Source of the DNA: Epinephelus fuscoguttatus | Taxonomy: Eukaryota > Chordata > Actinopteri > Perciformes > Serranidae | Length of the DNA: 64,000 bases | Assembly (NCBI RefSeq): GCF_011397635.1 | Contig: NC_064771.1 | Coordinates: 14,881,379-14,945,378, forward strand | Reading direction: 5' to 3' | Shown here: piece after piece, positions 1-12,117 of the stretch | Layout of the letters: every line of letters begins with the position of its first letter | Position numbering within the stretch: position 1 is the first letter of the stretch | Notes under the pieces: generated by a model | Told to the model about the DNA's origin: nothing | Database searches by the model: none | The model's input: the letters and a program-made list of their open reading frames with translations, nothing else | Translations under genes and position numbers: made by a program

Positions 1-231
1 GAGATGCATGATTGGGTACGTATGGATACTGCACAGCATTTTTAGTTTCAGAACAACAACCTGGCATACCAGTCATCTAAGTGATTTAGATTTGTGTATG
101 GGATACACACACATCCTTACCATTCCCTTTTTATTGCCCTCTTTCTATCTAATCTCATTTGTGTCTCCCATCCCTCTCTGACCCGATCTGTTTGCCTTCA
201 CATTCCTCCCTCCCTCCCTCTCTCTCTCAAG
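1..231. other. tecpr1 intron end, no exon seen
   Basis: This is intronic sequence of tecpr1 upstream of the first visible exon. It ends in a pyrimidine-rich tract (CCTCCC repeats and CTCTCTCT) followed by CAAG, which serves as the splice acceptor at 230-231. I see no upstream exon, so the 5' half of the gene lies outside the window. Confidence 0.6.
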
Positions 232-3200
232 CTGGCGTTGTTGAGTGTCTCATGCTGTGACTCCAGGGGGATCCAGGGTCCTCCCTCCAAACAAGCCATA
301 TGGTCCATCACTTGTAAAGGGGACATCTTTGTCAGTGAGCCCTCTCCTGGTCTGGAGGCCATGCCCTACCCCACACCCTGCGACCAGATGTAAGAATACC
401 CAGCACTTGTGCAGCGGAACGAATATCTTGCCAAAGTTTTCTTTGTTTTTGGCCATATTGTCTTTTTATTGTAAAGGCCAGGTCTGTTATTTTTTGTTAA
501 TTCATTAATTCTTTAGCTTCCCAGTTGTGATCCTTACGTGTTCAAATCTAAACATTTAAATTTTGGTTGAAGTATCTATGTTATAGCATAAAAATGCTAT
601 TTCCCCAACCCAATGTAAAAATGTTTTCCCATGTGACCTGATGTAGGTTTTATTTTTTTATCTTTTATTTGAAAAACCCAGAAAATAACACAGATGGACC
701 TACCCTTTAATCACTAAGCCTTTATTAATAATCTTTTCCTTCCAGGTTCTGGAGGCAGGTCGGAGGTCACCTCCGTGTGGTGGAGTGTAACAGTGTTGGC
801 ATAGTGTGGGGGATTGGCTATGACCACACTGCCTGGGTCCATACCGGGGGCTACGGAGGAGGCTTCTTCCAAGGACTGGCCAGCAGCACAGATAACATTT
901 ACACACAGGTGGATGTCAAGAGTGTCTACATCTATGAGAACCAGAGGTGGAACCCCGTCACTGGCTACACTAACAGGTAGAGGCAACAATTTCAGTGTTG
1001 CTTCAGGGGATAGATAATACTTCCAATACCACTCTAATATGTCGCTGTATTTGCTTTGCAATGACTCCCACTCTGTTATCTGCTGCCCTGACAGCTTTAT
1101 ACTCTTGTGTTGCATTCAGTAACAGTTTCACCTCGTTGTCAGTCCAAGCAATCTTTGATCTTTTCACCATCTCTGTATTATTTTCTGTAACTAAGCAACC
1201 AAACACAGAGCAGACAATCTGCTTCCTTTTTACATCGACATGCCGAGTGTACATTGATGTCACATGAGATGCATTTTCTTCTAGTGGGTCTTCGGTGATG
1301 ATTGCGAGGAGATACTTTTGTACGAATCTACAAATTGTTTTTTAGGAAAATCCTTGAAGAAGGGAGTTGAAATACATCTGTCTAGTTTCTGTCAGTAGAA
1401 ACATTGGTGAAATATTTGCAGTGATTTCTTTGGCAGCATAATGACTTTGTCTAAATCTTCCAGTCTAACATGGCAGCCTGTGTCTACACAGACAGCAGGA
1501 GTCTAGAAAAATTGTCACATTTAACTGTGATGAAATTGCGGTGACTACACATCACGTTGTTAGTGTTTACACTAAACATGTCATGAAAATGAAAGGCACT
1601 GCCACTCTCTTAGACTACCTGTCACTGCAGTTTGATGACATTCCAAGTTTTGAGTTTTTACATAAGCACAACATTATTACAGTCATGTTTTTTCACTACA
1701 ACATCGAAACACAAACATTACTACTTCAGCTTAAGTATAGGTTGTTCCGATTGTTTGAAGTATAAAGTCACTTTTGACTCATTTAAAGTGTGTTTGGTTC
1801 ATTTCAGAGGGCTCCCCACAGACCGCTACATGTGGAGTGACGCATCAGGACTACATGAGTGCACAAAGATAAATATGAAACCCCCGTCCCCTCAGTGGGC
1901 ATGGGTAAGTACAGCTACATATACACAGTAGGAATTGCCCTGTGCTGGTCTGAAACCAGTCCTGTGGTGCACAGATTACCCACCATCCTTCCATTCTGAC
2001 TAAACTATAAATATTTGGTCTTGAATTATCACAGACAAGGTGTGTAGCCAGAAATACAGATGTGTTCACAGTGTTTCACTTCCCATGTTTGCTGTTTCCA
2101 GGTGTCTGACTGGGCAGTCGACTACAGTGTGTCCGGGGGAACAGACAGAGAAGGCTGGCAATATGCAGCTGATTTTCCAGCGTAGGTTTCATTTGCCACC
2201 CCTCAAACACACCTGCAAGGGTTTTTTCAAACCATGCAAACCTCATAATGGTGACTTTCAATTACTTATTTTATTCCTGTAATTCTTCCTTCCTCTTTTC
2301 CGTTTCTCCATGCAGGTCATATCATGGCTATAAAACAATAAAGGACTTTGTGCGTCGCAGGCGATGGGCCAGGTACTATAAAAAGCAACACTGTCATATT
2401 AGTCTCTTCGATGTATTTGCTTAGCAGGTACACAGAGGTCCAAGAGCAGTCTGAGAGTGGACTTGACATTTGTAGGTTTTGTCAGATTAAGCTGAGGAGG
2501 CAGAGCAGAGAGAAGGAGGTCTGACTGGAGTTGATCTTTTGGTCAGTGTGGAATGGTGTGGGAAAATATATTTAATGATTAATGAATAGGCACTACTTAG
2601 CAAAGTTTTTTATGACAGAGGTGTCGAGGTATAGGACCCAATAAAAAGGAGCATCTCTCCAGTTATTTAAATTTTTTAAGGCTTACAAATGAGATACTGA
2701 GAGCAAAAAGACACAAACTCAACACAAAGATACTGACTGCTGAAAGACCAACAGAGCCAGAGCATGTGGCATTTGATCTGACAACGAAATGAACACTAAA
2801 ACTTATTAGAGGTTTAACTGCAGAATTCACTTTGCTGAAAATTGTGTCTGTAATTAAAGCTGCATTTTAAGATTTTAGTAAGGCTTCATTTTACATAGCA
2901 GGCTTCTGATTATCACTGAAAATTGTCTTTGGTTTCATTGAGAATCTCTATCAATCAAGCATCAATATCACTTTAGTCTGGCCATACTAACTGGTAAAAA
3001 CAAACTGTTGTGATGAAAGCCAGTGAAGAAAGTGTGGACACGTGAAGGTCATTGTAGAACCAAATAATGCCAGTAACAATAAAAGAACACATAAAATAAG
3101 ACTTGGAAAAGACAGAAAGAGACATTGCTCAAATGTATTTTTGGTGCTTTGAGCACTACAAGCCAAGTGCCATCTAGTTTCCATTATGTTAAAGAGAAGG

Positions 3201-6005
3201 CAGACATCTCTTCGGCCGCTATCTCCAACCCTCTGCAACCCTAACCAAAACAATCTAGACTGATAAATAGCGCTACAGGTAAGAGGGGAAATATGTATTT
3301 TGATTTTGGGGTGAACTGTCCCTTTAAACTGCCGTTAAAGAACCAAATTAGTGGCTGAGAATTAGAAAGCGTTAATATAGCTTAACTGGAGGTACTGCAG
3401 TCAAGGGCAGCTGTGAGCACTGTGTTTTCCTCCTGCACAGGAAATGTAAATTGACCACCACAGGACCCTGGCAAGAAGTTCCCCCAATATCACTGAGTGA
3501 TGTGACCATCCTGCCTTGTACAGCTCAGAGCAGTGTGGACGTGGTTCCTCTGTGGGCGATCAGCAACAAGGGAGACGTGCTCTGCAGACTGGGAGTCACC
3601 GCACTGACACCCGCTGTGAGTCACATTCACTAATTGTACAAACACAGACACCCCATGAACAGGTTTAACACCATTCGATGAGTCACCTATCAACGCTCAC
3701 AGCCATTTTCTGTTCTCATTGCAACTGAGCAGAGCATGGGCACATTGTCTTTCCTTGCTTTGGACAGAGTGAGGGATCCTTTCCTTTCTCTAACCCTAAT
3801 GGAGGCTTTTCTGACACAGTTGTCATTCATAACTTGACAGAAGTGCAGTAGGACTCTGTTAATAAGTAGCTAATGCAAAGATACCTCCAGTGTAGCTGCA
3901 ATAAAATCAATTTTCAGAGTACTTAGGAGGTAATTATTCTAACATCCTTTGGTTGGTCTCTCAGGGATCCTCGTGGCTCCACGTGGGAACTGACCAGCCT
4001 TTCAAGTCCATCTCCATCGGAGCTGCCAGCCAGGTTTGGGCCATCGCCAAGGATGGTTCTGCCTTTTACAGGGGATCTGTCTCTCCACAGAGCCCAGCAG
4101 GTCAGTGGGAGGAGCAGAGAATGTGAAATATGCCACTGTCAGATTTGAATCTAAAACATAAGAGTTAGGGAAACACAACTTGTCAGCTTCTGATGCTGCA
4201 AAGATTGTTTTCACATACACAGTGTAATATATTGTCTCCCTCTGCAGGAGACTGTTGGTACCACATCCCGTCCCCGGCCAAACAGAAGTTGAAGCAGGTG
4301 TCTGTTGGGAGAACATCAGTCTGCGCTGTAGATGAAAATGGTAAAGCGATTGCATTTGTATTTACAGCTCACCTTTGTGCAAACACTAATTTCATAAATA
4401 GATGCCTGACATTAATGTTTCTATATTTGCATCCAGGTAACCTGTGGTATCGGCAGGGTGTGACCCCCAGCTACCCTCAAGGCTCCTCCTGGGAACACAT
4501 CTCTAATAATGTGCGCAAGGTCTCTGTAGGGCCTCTGGACCAGGTCAGTACCAGGACAACTTTTTTCACTGTTGTTTTGTTTTTTGTTTTGTTTTCTTTT
4601 TTCACTTTTGTTACTGTCTACTCTGAAGTAAATGATAGATATAATAGTCGTTCAATTCGATATATCCGCAGTAATGAGTCTTTTTGTCCTGATGGGTATT
4701 CTTTGTTGTATGAAGCATCATTGAAAAACTGGGTTGGCAAACATGAGCATGCTGTGGGCTATTATTTATTTATAGATTTTTGAAGGGGGCATTGAAGGTC
4801 AGAGTGAGTTGCCTTTGTATTATTTGAAACTTCTAACATGAAAGTATGCTGCTGTGATAAATGAATCAGAATAATTTTTTAAAAAATGAATATATTTTAA
4901 AAAGTATGTGTCAGCGCATGAGGTTATAAACAATCTGTGCATGTTGTTTGTTTGATTTTTATGGCTCCAAACTGGCGACAGCTGTGGCATTATGTTTCTG
5001 GGTTGTCTGTCCATCCGTCTCTCTCCGTCCCATTTATCATACATTTAATATTTCACTAAAAAAGCATAGTACTGGTGTCTAGTTTAGAGCTAAGTTTCAC
5101 TTTCAGTTCAGTTTTAAATAGTAAGGTTTTAGCTAAAATACACGTGTATGGGGAGTACAGAGCATACAACTGGATAAATGATTCTTGGGTTATACTGCAC
5201 GAGTCTGTAAACAGATGTTTTGATGTAGTTTTGCTGCTATTAAATGTGGTCCCCAATCAATCAATAAATCAATGATTGGCATTTTTCGTGGAGGCATGTG
5301 ACAAGAACAAAGTTTTCTTCACAAATGCAAGGCAGCACGGCATGACTAATTGATTTACAAAAGGTCATTTTGTGGGTGAAGTATTCCTTTAATACTCTAA
5401 TAAATTATGTCAAGGTCTTACAAGTCTAGACAGAAATAGTTGTAAGCTACAATTTGACTGGTTGCTGGAAACACAGAACCGTGAGGTGGTAATTCTGGTT
5501 TTGTTTTATTGTTGTGGGGTAGGTTTGGATCATAGCAGACAAGGTGCAGGGCAGCCAGAGTCTGAGCTGTGGAACAGTGTGCCATCGACTCGGAGTCCAA
5601 CCTCTGGAGCCTAAAGGACAGTCGTGGGACTACGGCATCGGGGTAAGACACCATAGAAATTAAACTCTGTGAGAGTGCTGTTAGGGTATCAAACAGTCTT
5701 GAATTTAATTTGCATAAGTCTTAAATATTTTATTATACCAGATGTAGGCCGTTGTATTGGATATAAAGGAGATGTTCTACACTATAAATTTAAAGTATAA
5801 TAGTTTGGACTGTGGATTGTGCTTTAGAGGGTCTTTGTCTTTGTGCACTCTTTCTGCCTTTCAGGGTGGATGGGACCACATTACAGTGAGAGGGAACTCC
5901 ATGGAGCCGCCCCGCATCTGTCTTCCCTCTCTGACAGCCCCACCCTCTCAGAGCCCGCTCCCTGTCAGGACCGCGGAGGTCAACGGCAATGCTGTGGGAT
6001 GCTAG
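232..6005 (+). CDS. tecpr1: Tectonin beta-propeller repeat-containing protein 1, 3' part (11 exons)
   Basis: TECPR1 links autophagosomes to lysosomes through the ATG12-ATG5 conjugate and PI(4)P, and it drives LC3 lipidation on sphingomyelin-exposing damaged membranes. Exons read by splice sites and frame are 232-389, 746-976, 1808-1904, 2102-2181, 2316-2372, 3441-3615, 3965-4100, 4248-4340, 4437-4543, 5523-5642 and 5865-6005. They sum to 1395 nt, giving 464 residues plus TAG. The product matches the C-terminal half of the vertebrate protein as I recall it: SKQAIWSITCKGDIFVSEPS and WGIGYDHTAWVHTGGYGGG are tectonin blades. WAWVSDW and GWQYAADFP followed by DFVRRRRWAR form the dysferlin C-terminal motif, and further tectonin blades follow (VWAIAKDGS, LWYRQGV, GGWDHI). 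The N-terminal dysferlin, LIR and PH regions are off the window. Every exon is open and every phase joins, so the gene looks functional. The protein ends in Gly-Cys. It is convergent with bhlha15. Confidence 0.96.
1010..1175 (-). pseudogene. Decayed Myb/SANT-like transposon protein fragment in a tecpr1 intron
   Basis: On the - strand, residues KRSKIAWTDNEVKLLLNATQ and EYKAVRAAD are read from about 1170 down to 1081. The match then continues in another frame as ITEWESLQSKYSDILEWYW from about 1079 to 1014. Together they resemble the fish transposon-derived family with a WTDDE..LLL..T.EYK helix followed by DWES.QSKYSDILE. The frame change and missing remainder show it is dead. Family assignment is from memory and the parent DNA transposon superfamily is not certain. 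Confidence 0.6.
2985..3330 (-). repeat. Short non-autonomous DNA element, truncated copy
   Basis: Read on the - strand it starts TTAAAGGGACAGTTCACCCC and goes on to a segment with AGATGTCTGCCTTCTCTTTA and CTAGATGGCACTTGGCTTGT. The same words occur on the + strand at 39651-39830, so the two are copies of one family. It lies in the tecpr1 intron between 2372 and 3441. Confidence 0.75.
5060..5392 (+). repeat. Half copy of a fold-back DNA element in a tecpr1 intron
   Basis: The text (GGGGAGTACAGAGCATACAA, TGGTCCCCAATCAATCAATA, then a terminus GTGGGTGAAGTATTCCTTTAA) matches the right half of the full-length copy at 34205-34838. Only this half is present, so the insertion is 5' truncated or was deleted later. 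Confidence 0.75.
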
Positions 6006-6674
6006 AAACACATATAAACACGCACAAACTGCACATAGCCATCCTAAACTATACGATCTTTGTAGTTATATGTACTTTGTAGTATGTATTTAAAAGTACT
6101 TCTAATTTAAACACTGAAGTAGCAGCGATATTTCAAATCTAAACTCTAGAGCTCAGTTAACAGTCTTATAGCTGAGCTGCTTCTGTCTCCTTTTCTCTGA
6201 AGACAATTTTTAATCTCTTGACCCGAATGTTTTTACCAAGCTGTACAGGCATTTCTGTCCGTCTTTGCTGTTTGTCTGTGGTCACTGACACTGAACTCGA
6301 TGGTCTTAATGCATTTTTTCCTTATTTATTCACCAGACTGTGATGTTTCTGTTGGTTTGTGTGGTGTCTGTGCATATAGTACCTCATGTAAGGTCAAGAT
6401 GAACGTGGAACAATGATGTTTTTATGAGTTGCTTGGGGGGTTTTTTTAAGGGAAAAATTTGTGTACTTAAATTACAGTTGCTTAGCTGCTGAACTCTCAG
6501 CTCCACGGCTGGTATTATATACAGAAATTTAAAAAACAAACAAACAAAAAAAAAAAACGCTGTTATTATTAGCCAGCAGGCAACATATTGTTAATGGCTC
6601 ATTGGCCACCTATTTCAAACAGTAAATCACTTCCTGCGTCTTACCATTTTCAAAATCCAGGTCGCTCCGTGAAA

Positions 6675-6960
6675 CTAGTCTCGCATAGCCAGACCTATCT
6701 TCACATTTCATTTTAGTGCTGTGCAAGAAATAATAACCTCCGAGCAAGCAACCGACACACTAATGTCTTTTAAGCAAAAGTTCCACTAAAAAAAAGTTCC
6801 GTCAATCATTATTTTGTAAGCGCACCGTTGCTGCCTCTGGGCTCAGTGCCACCCAAGACGAGTATGTTTCGTTTAAAGAAATACAAACAACTCTTTTTTC
6901 CCCTTTAGTGCTTTCTCTAGAAATTGCAGTGTTTGACAGGTCTGGCTTTGCAAGACTACA
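6675..6960. mobile_element. MITE with about 22-bp terminal inverted repeats
   Basis: The left end CTAGTCTCGCATAGCCAGAC is mirrored at the right end as GTCTGGCTTTGCAAGACTAC (reverse complement GTAGTCTTGCAAAGCCAGAC). The interior is non-coding. This is a very common teleost MITE in my memory. It sits in the presumed tecpr1 3' UTR. Confidence 0.8.
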
Positions 6961-8176
6961 CATGTTCCAGCAGAGTAAATCCTGATTACTGGGAACAGAA
7001 GAAAATGATAACAGGATAGAGCTGGCAGGATGGGCCGCTTCTAATTTTTGCTAATCTGACACATCTCTGTAATTTCATACCAAAGACTGCAGAACAACAT
7101 GATGCACATCCATCTATCCCCCATTGGTTTCTAATGTCACAGGGTACTGAAGGGAATTTTTGAAGCCTAATATTGGGTTTAATGCGTGCAACAATCCTGC
7201 CAGTCGTTTGGAGCCAGATAATCCAATTCAGGGTGATGTGGTAGAACCTGTGTGAGGCTGAAGCAACCCAAGTGTGATAGGCTGAGACATCTGTAGATCA
7301 AGGCAAGCACCTCAAAACTTCTCTGTAAGCTTTCGTCTGTTTTACTGATGCAACTGAGACTCTAACTTCTTGTGAATTAAAAAAAACAACCCTTTGTTTT
7401 TTGTTTTTTTCAAGGAATTTTGAAGGTTTCCCCATTGACTTCAATGCATTTTTTGATGCCGTCGTATTGAAGCTAGCATGTAGCAGCTAAAACGACCTAC
7501 ACTGGCTTTCTTTACCCCTGGTGGTTGCTGCTTGCCTTGTAAAAACAGTTGACTGATGTTTTATAAAGATTGTTTTCTAAAATCATTATTATTATATTAT
7601 CTTTATTATGTCGTTATCATGGAGTTTGTGCAATGGTTAGCGTTGTAAATAAGGGAAAAGTGTGGATTACTTGTAAAAGTCTTGTGGTTGAAATGCTAAA
7701 ACTGAACCTTCCTCTTTCTCAGGAGAATGTTTGCATTTGCATGTCGTCTACTTCCTTAGTTGGTGGTAGAATAATTGAGCAATGAGAAGAAAACGTTAAA
7801 AAATATACATATATTTTGTTATAAATCTGTAAGATATTAATATTATACAATAAGTATACTGGTTGCTTCAATGGTAAAATATTAAGGTGGATAAGTATTT
7901 GTATATTTGACAAATTTTCCAGAAATAAATATTCAAAAACCCACCGATAAATTGCATCCGTTCAGGCATTAAATTATGTTAACGGCTCCATATTATATGT
8001 ACTGTCTATATATGATGCAGCCTGTGGAGGTGTTGAAGTGTACAGAGATCTGTCTGTATTATCTGTGAATAACTAACATCATGCTGTGTTACTGTAGCGT
8101 GCGACACATCAGCACTTTCCACATTGTGAAGTACATTTCTCAAGTGTTGTGCATGGTCAGAGTAACAGTCCTTGTC

Positions 8177-8196
8177 AATAAATAAATGTGTTTATT
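8177..8196. promoter_or_regulatory. Back-to-back polyadenylation signals of convergent genes
   Basis: The + strand carries AATAAATAAA at 8177-8186, in position for the tecpr1 3' end. TTTATT at 8191-8196 is AATAAA on the - strand, in position for bhlha15. Cleavage 10 to 30 nt downstream of each would make the two mRNAs overlap by a few tens of bases at their 3' ends. Use of these signals is inferred. Confidence 0.45.
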
Positions 8197-8920
8197 GATA
8201 ATAACTCCCCCAATAGTTCCTCCTGATCTTTTTTTCACTACAACGTCCTGTCTCCAGAAACAAAAAGTCAAACAACACACTTCAAACATCATCTGTGCCT
8301 TCCAGCTAACAGTCGCACAACCTGTTAGAAGACAAGTGTTGCAGATTGTCGTCATGAGCAAATGAGCAAACACACTTTCCACCTTCAACATTTCAATATT
8401 TAGGCCCAGTTGCTTGCCTTTCTGTTCTTCCTGGATGTGACAGTTATGACTAGAGGCTACGCTCAGCAGGTTTCTCAACAGAAAACACACAAGGAGATCA
8501 CAAGATAACACAAAAGCGAACAAGTTCCTGCCCCGGCTAAAACCGTACAAGACGAGAAATAAAGAGACAGAATGGCGAAAGATTAGCCCTTCCCTTCTGA
8601 GTACAATAACAAATGAGTCTTAGGACGATCCATTGGCTTTTCACTGTCCAGTCTGCAGTCTTTGTGTCTGCTAAGTGATTGGTCCTCAAGTCATTGCATA
8701 TTTTGCATGAAGGGCAAGTCGTCGAAAAGCACGGGTTTATTGTCAGAGGTCTATGATCTGGAACAGCACCCGTTTCCTACAGAGATCACCACTTCTGAGC
8801 AGATCCCAGAGCAGTGCGCCCGGAGGAACTGGATATTGTTTGAGATTTGGCCCTAAAGGTCTCGCCCCACACTTCCCTCTGCCTTAGAGACAGCCTCTCC
8901 AAACCACCTTGCAGCCACTG

Positions 8921-9478
8921 CTAGCTGCCCTGGCTGAAGCTGTGCATGTGGTTGAGGTACTGGGTGAGATCATCCTCCCCCTCCTCCTCCAGGTGCTGCT
9001 GGTAGCACTGGAGCAGCTTGGCAGCGCTGGACTCTGACGGGACGCCGCCAGCGGGCAGAGAGGCCCCTGACATGTCCACCACAATGGTGGTTAAGGCCTT
9101 GATGTAATTCTTTGCCAGGGTCAGTGTCTCGATCTTGGATAGCTTCTTGTCTGTCTTGACGTGTGGGATGGCCTCGCGTAATGCTTGGAAGGCGTTGTTG
9201 AGTTTGTGCATGCGCTGGCGTTCTCGCTCGTTGCTCTCTAGTCGCCGGACACTGCGTTCCTTGGTGCTGGAGCCATGCTGTCTGCGCCGCCGGCCTCCAC
9301 CTCCTTGACGCTTGCCATCTCCGCCTCTCAGCGACCCCCTCCAGGAGCCACCAATCCGGACCGAGGCCTCTGAGCCTTCCTGCTCACTGGAGCCTGGTTC
9401 TGTGTCTGGTTCTAGTTCTGGCTCAGGGTCAGACCAGGTCCTCCTGGATGGTTTCACAGCCTTCCCTTTGGACTTCAT
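8921..9478 (-). CDS. bhlha15: Basic helix-loop-helix factor MIST1 (class A member 15)
   Basis: This nuclear transcription factor shapes secretory cells such as pancreatic acinar, chief and plasma cells, and binds E-boxes as a homodimer. The single coding exon gives 185 residues. The bHLH domain spans about residues 78-130: basic region [20 protein letters not shown] with the E-box-reading Glu-Arg pair, a loop near [10 protein letters not shown], and helix 2 [14 protein letters not shown]. An acidic, Pro/Glu-rich N-terminus and a Gly/Arg-rich stretch come before it, and a Glu-rich segment near 163-170 comes after. Length is close to the mammalian protein. A splice acceptor (CTTTTCTTCCAG read on -) puts the exon start at 9531, so 53 nt of 5' UTR precede the ATG. 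It is convergent with tecpr1. Confidence 0.96.
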   Translation of the reverse strand: MKSKGKAVKPSRRTWSDPEPELEPDTEPGSSEQEGSEASVRIGGSWRGSLRGGDGKRQGGGGRRRRQHGSSTKERSVRRLESNERERQRMHKLNNAFQALREAIPHVKTDKKLSKIETLTLAKNYIKALTTIVVDMSGASLPAGGVPSESSAAKLLQCYQQHLEEEGEDDLTQYLNHMHSFSQGS

Positions 9479-9531
9479 CCTGATGCTTCCTTCACCTCTC
9501 GGACAGAGTAGATCTCACAGCTTCAACAGGC

Positions 9532-10224
9532 CTGGAAGAAAAGATGAGAATGTTACAGAAAGGAAGAAAAACTTGGGTTTCTGAAATACACACAGGTGGC
9601 ATTTTAATTTAGAGTATTTTTCCCAGTCAGCAAGTGATCTCCAGTTACTGACCGAGGCTCTCTACTTTTCAAACAGCCATGCATCCTGTTGTATCTAATC
9701 AGCCTCTCGCAGTGTGAAAACTCCATGATGTTGGCCTGTTAATCTACGCCTCTCTTATCCCCACAGCCCTGCGATAATGCACATTTCAAGGTTACACTCA
9801 CAAAAACACGGAGACCAGCCAGCTCTCAGCTCACTCACCTCCAATGCTCTTTAACTTCATTTTAACCAGAACATGTCAAGCTTAAAATATCTTATTGGTG
9901 AATGTACTTCCTGAAGTAAGTCATTATGCTGACTTCTGCTTCAGCTTCAGTTGAGGGTTCACAAGCAGTGAATATTTCTTTATATTATTAAATATGCTAA
10001 TGTGTTAAAACTGCTGTAGGATAAAGCTGTTTTACATAGATTAGTGCACACAATAAAAAGTATTCTCTCAGCATCCCAAGTGTAATCACACCTACTTTAG
10101 TGTTGTAACTGACATGAGATAAACATGTAAATGTCAGCTCCACTCGCTGTAGTAAATGATACACACACAGCAGCCCATACAGTGAATGAAACAGCTTAAA
10201 ATAAAAATAAAAAGAAAGCCTTAC
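9532..10224 (-). other. bhlha15: bhlha15 intron 1
   Basis: The intron lies between the donor at 10224 and the acceptor at 9532 on the - strand. No exon or repeat that I recognise is inside. Confidence 0.5.
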
Positions 10225-10384
10225 CTTGGAAGTTAAACTAACTTTCCTCCTCCTGAGTGTTCACAGAAAAACCGTCACCATGCAGCCGGTCCTTGAAAGC
10301 ACCATCACATGAAGCAAAGAGCGGACAGAGCAGCGGAGCGTCGCCGAGCAGCACACACACTCACACGCGCGCAGATAACTGTCA
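10225..10384 (-). other. bhlha15: bhlha15 untranslated first exon and promoter area
   Basis: Read on the - strand, a donor CCAAG|GTAAGG ends an exon at 10225. The upstream limit is unknown and is drawn near a CA-rich, CpG-rich stretch at 10340-10384. A CCAAT motif lies at 10432-10436. The mammalian gene also has a non-coding first exon. I see no TATA box. Confidence 0.55.
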
Positions 10385-10701
10385 CATGCGAGCTACCTGG
10401 AGCTGACTGATGTACACGTAGCGCTGCTCAGCCAATCAGAGAGCGAGCCCACTCCCCCCCAGCTCTGCGCTCTGCCCACATGTACCCACAGGCTGCTGCT
10501 GCATGGTGTCACAACACTGCAACAGGCATGAACTTTTAATACTCTGCAGTGTCCAAAAATGGTTTATATCCAACACAGAAGATTGGAAATTAATAAAATA
10601 CATTTTTGAACATGTTATTTCTTAGCCTAGGTGGTGGAACAAGAGTGAAAGTTATAGTTTTAGTCATAGTTAAGTTAAAGTCTTGCATTTCTAAATTTAA
10701 C

Positions 10702-12117
10702 TTAAAGGTCCAGTGTGTAGGATTGAGGAGGATATATTAGCAGAAATGGACTATAATATAATGACTATGCTTTCTTTAGTGTGTAATCACCTGACTATGC
10801 TAATGCTAATGCTGCTAATGCCAGTGTTGTTATGCATGTTTAGGCCTTCAACTTCATGATTTCTAAATTTGTGAAGTTTGTAACTAAACTTAAAAATCGT
10901 CCTAAAATGTCCTCTTAAAGGTCCAGAGTGTAGGATTTGGGGGAATATGTGGGCAGAAATGGAATATGATATGATAAGTATGTTTTCTTTAGTGTGCAAT
11001 GACCTGAAAATAATCATAGTGTTTTTGTTACCCTAGAATGAGCTGTTTACATCTACATAGGGAGCTACAGTAGCCCAGAATGGACAAACCAAACATTGGA
11101 AATAGACAGTGCCATTTATGTTTTCTCGTCAGCTTCTGCAGTTAGCAGCCCCTCTGTGACGAACAACACATTCTCCCTCCTACCTTGTCACATGTCAATG
11201 TTTAGGCATGGATTTTGCATGTCCACATATGACATGCAAGGTACCCTGTGTGTGTTTCTTTCAAATTAAACACACCATGTTGGTACACTGCAAATTGATG
11301 GTTTTCTTTTTCTAATGCGCTGGTTGGGATTGGGCAACAAAAATAAGTGGTTGGGTTTAGGGAAAAAAAAAACGGGTTTGGTTTTATAATTTTATGGGAT
11401 GTTAACACCGTCCTCTCAGGTGTAAGTTGGTGTGTATTGGACCCATTCACCACCCACCCCACTCGGATTTTTGCCACCTTTCGTTCTTGTCCTGCCATGT
11501 TTCTCCCGGATGCCACTGAGTGCTGTTAAACTATAATGGCGACTGACTGTGTATCACACTGATGTGAAAGGACTGCTTTGTACAGTTCTGACGCCGCAAG
11601 TCACTGCCCAAGCGCCAGATTTTGACGACTTCGGAGTGACACCGGGTTGTGATGAGAGCATTGCAAAAACCCATATTTTTAAACATGAAACCTGCTTTAT
11701 TGGGTGTTTTTTCTGGTTTAAATCACCAGGTGTGTTTGTTTAAAAAAAGAAGAAACCTCTTTGATTAATTCAACTCCTGGTAATAACCTCCTAAACATCT
11801 GGATCAGAAATAAGGTGGGCACACATCAGCAGGCACTAGGTGAACAGCCCATCTGCGATGTGTCAAACAGCATAGGAGAAACATTGATTTGTATCTTGAA
11901 ACTGCTTTATTCAGTGTTTTTACGGGTTTAAATCACCGGATCAATTTGTTTTGGAGAGGAAGAGACCTCTGCAGATAATTCGGCAGCTCATGGTAAAAAC
12001 CTGCTGGACAGTGAACACTAAAGGAATCCTAACTGGGAGAATTTTTGTGTGATTGCACCCTGTAATCCTTATAGCTAGACGCCACTAAATCCCCCTAAAT
12101 CTTACACACTGTTCTTT
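10702..12117 (+). mobile_element. Compound non-autonomous DNA element (TTAAAGGTCCAGTGTGTAGGAT family)
   Basis: A truncated head starts at 10702 (TTAAAGGTCCAGTGTGTAGG) and a second head at about 10915 (TTAAAGGTCCAGAGTGTAGG). The unit ends near 12117 with CACTAAATCCCCCTAAATCTTACACACT, the inverted form of the head. Inside, a module (GAAACTGCTTTATTCAGTGTTTTTA ... TTTGTTTTGGAGAGGA ... GAGACCTCTG) is repeated about twice. It is one of the commonest percomorph repeats as I recall. The short reading frames here are not genes. Confidence 0.8.

Larger units (their letters stand above)
6006..8215 (+). other. tecpr1: Probable tecpr1 3' UTR and downstream region
   Basis: This stretch follows the stop codon. 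Candidate + strand polyadenylation signals AATAAA occur at 7924-7929, 8177-8182 and 8181-8186, which would give a 3' UTR of about 1.9 to 2.2 kb. It contains an A-rich run near 6530-6557 and an inserted MITE at 6675-6960. I see no other gene. Confidence 0.5.

Noticed and set aside
714-1115. 133-codon - strand frame over tecpr1 exons
   Set aside because: Most of it is the shadow of the + strand tecpr1 exon 746-976; only its first third overlaps the Myb-like transposon fragment, which is reported separately.
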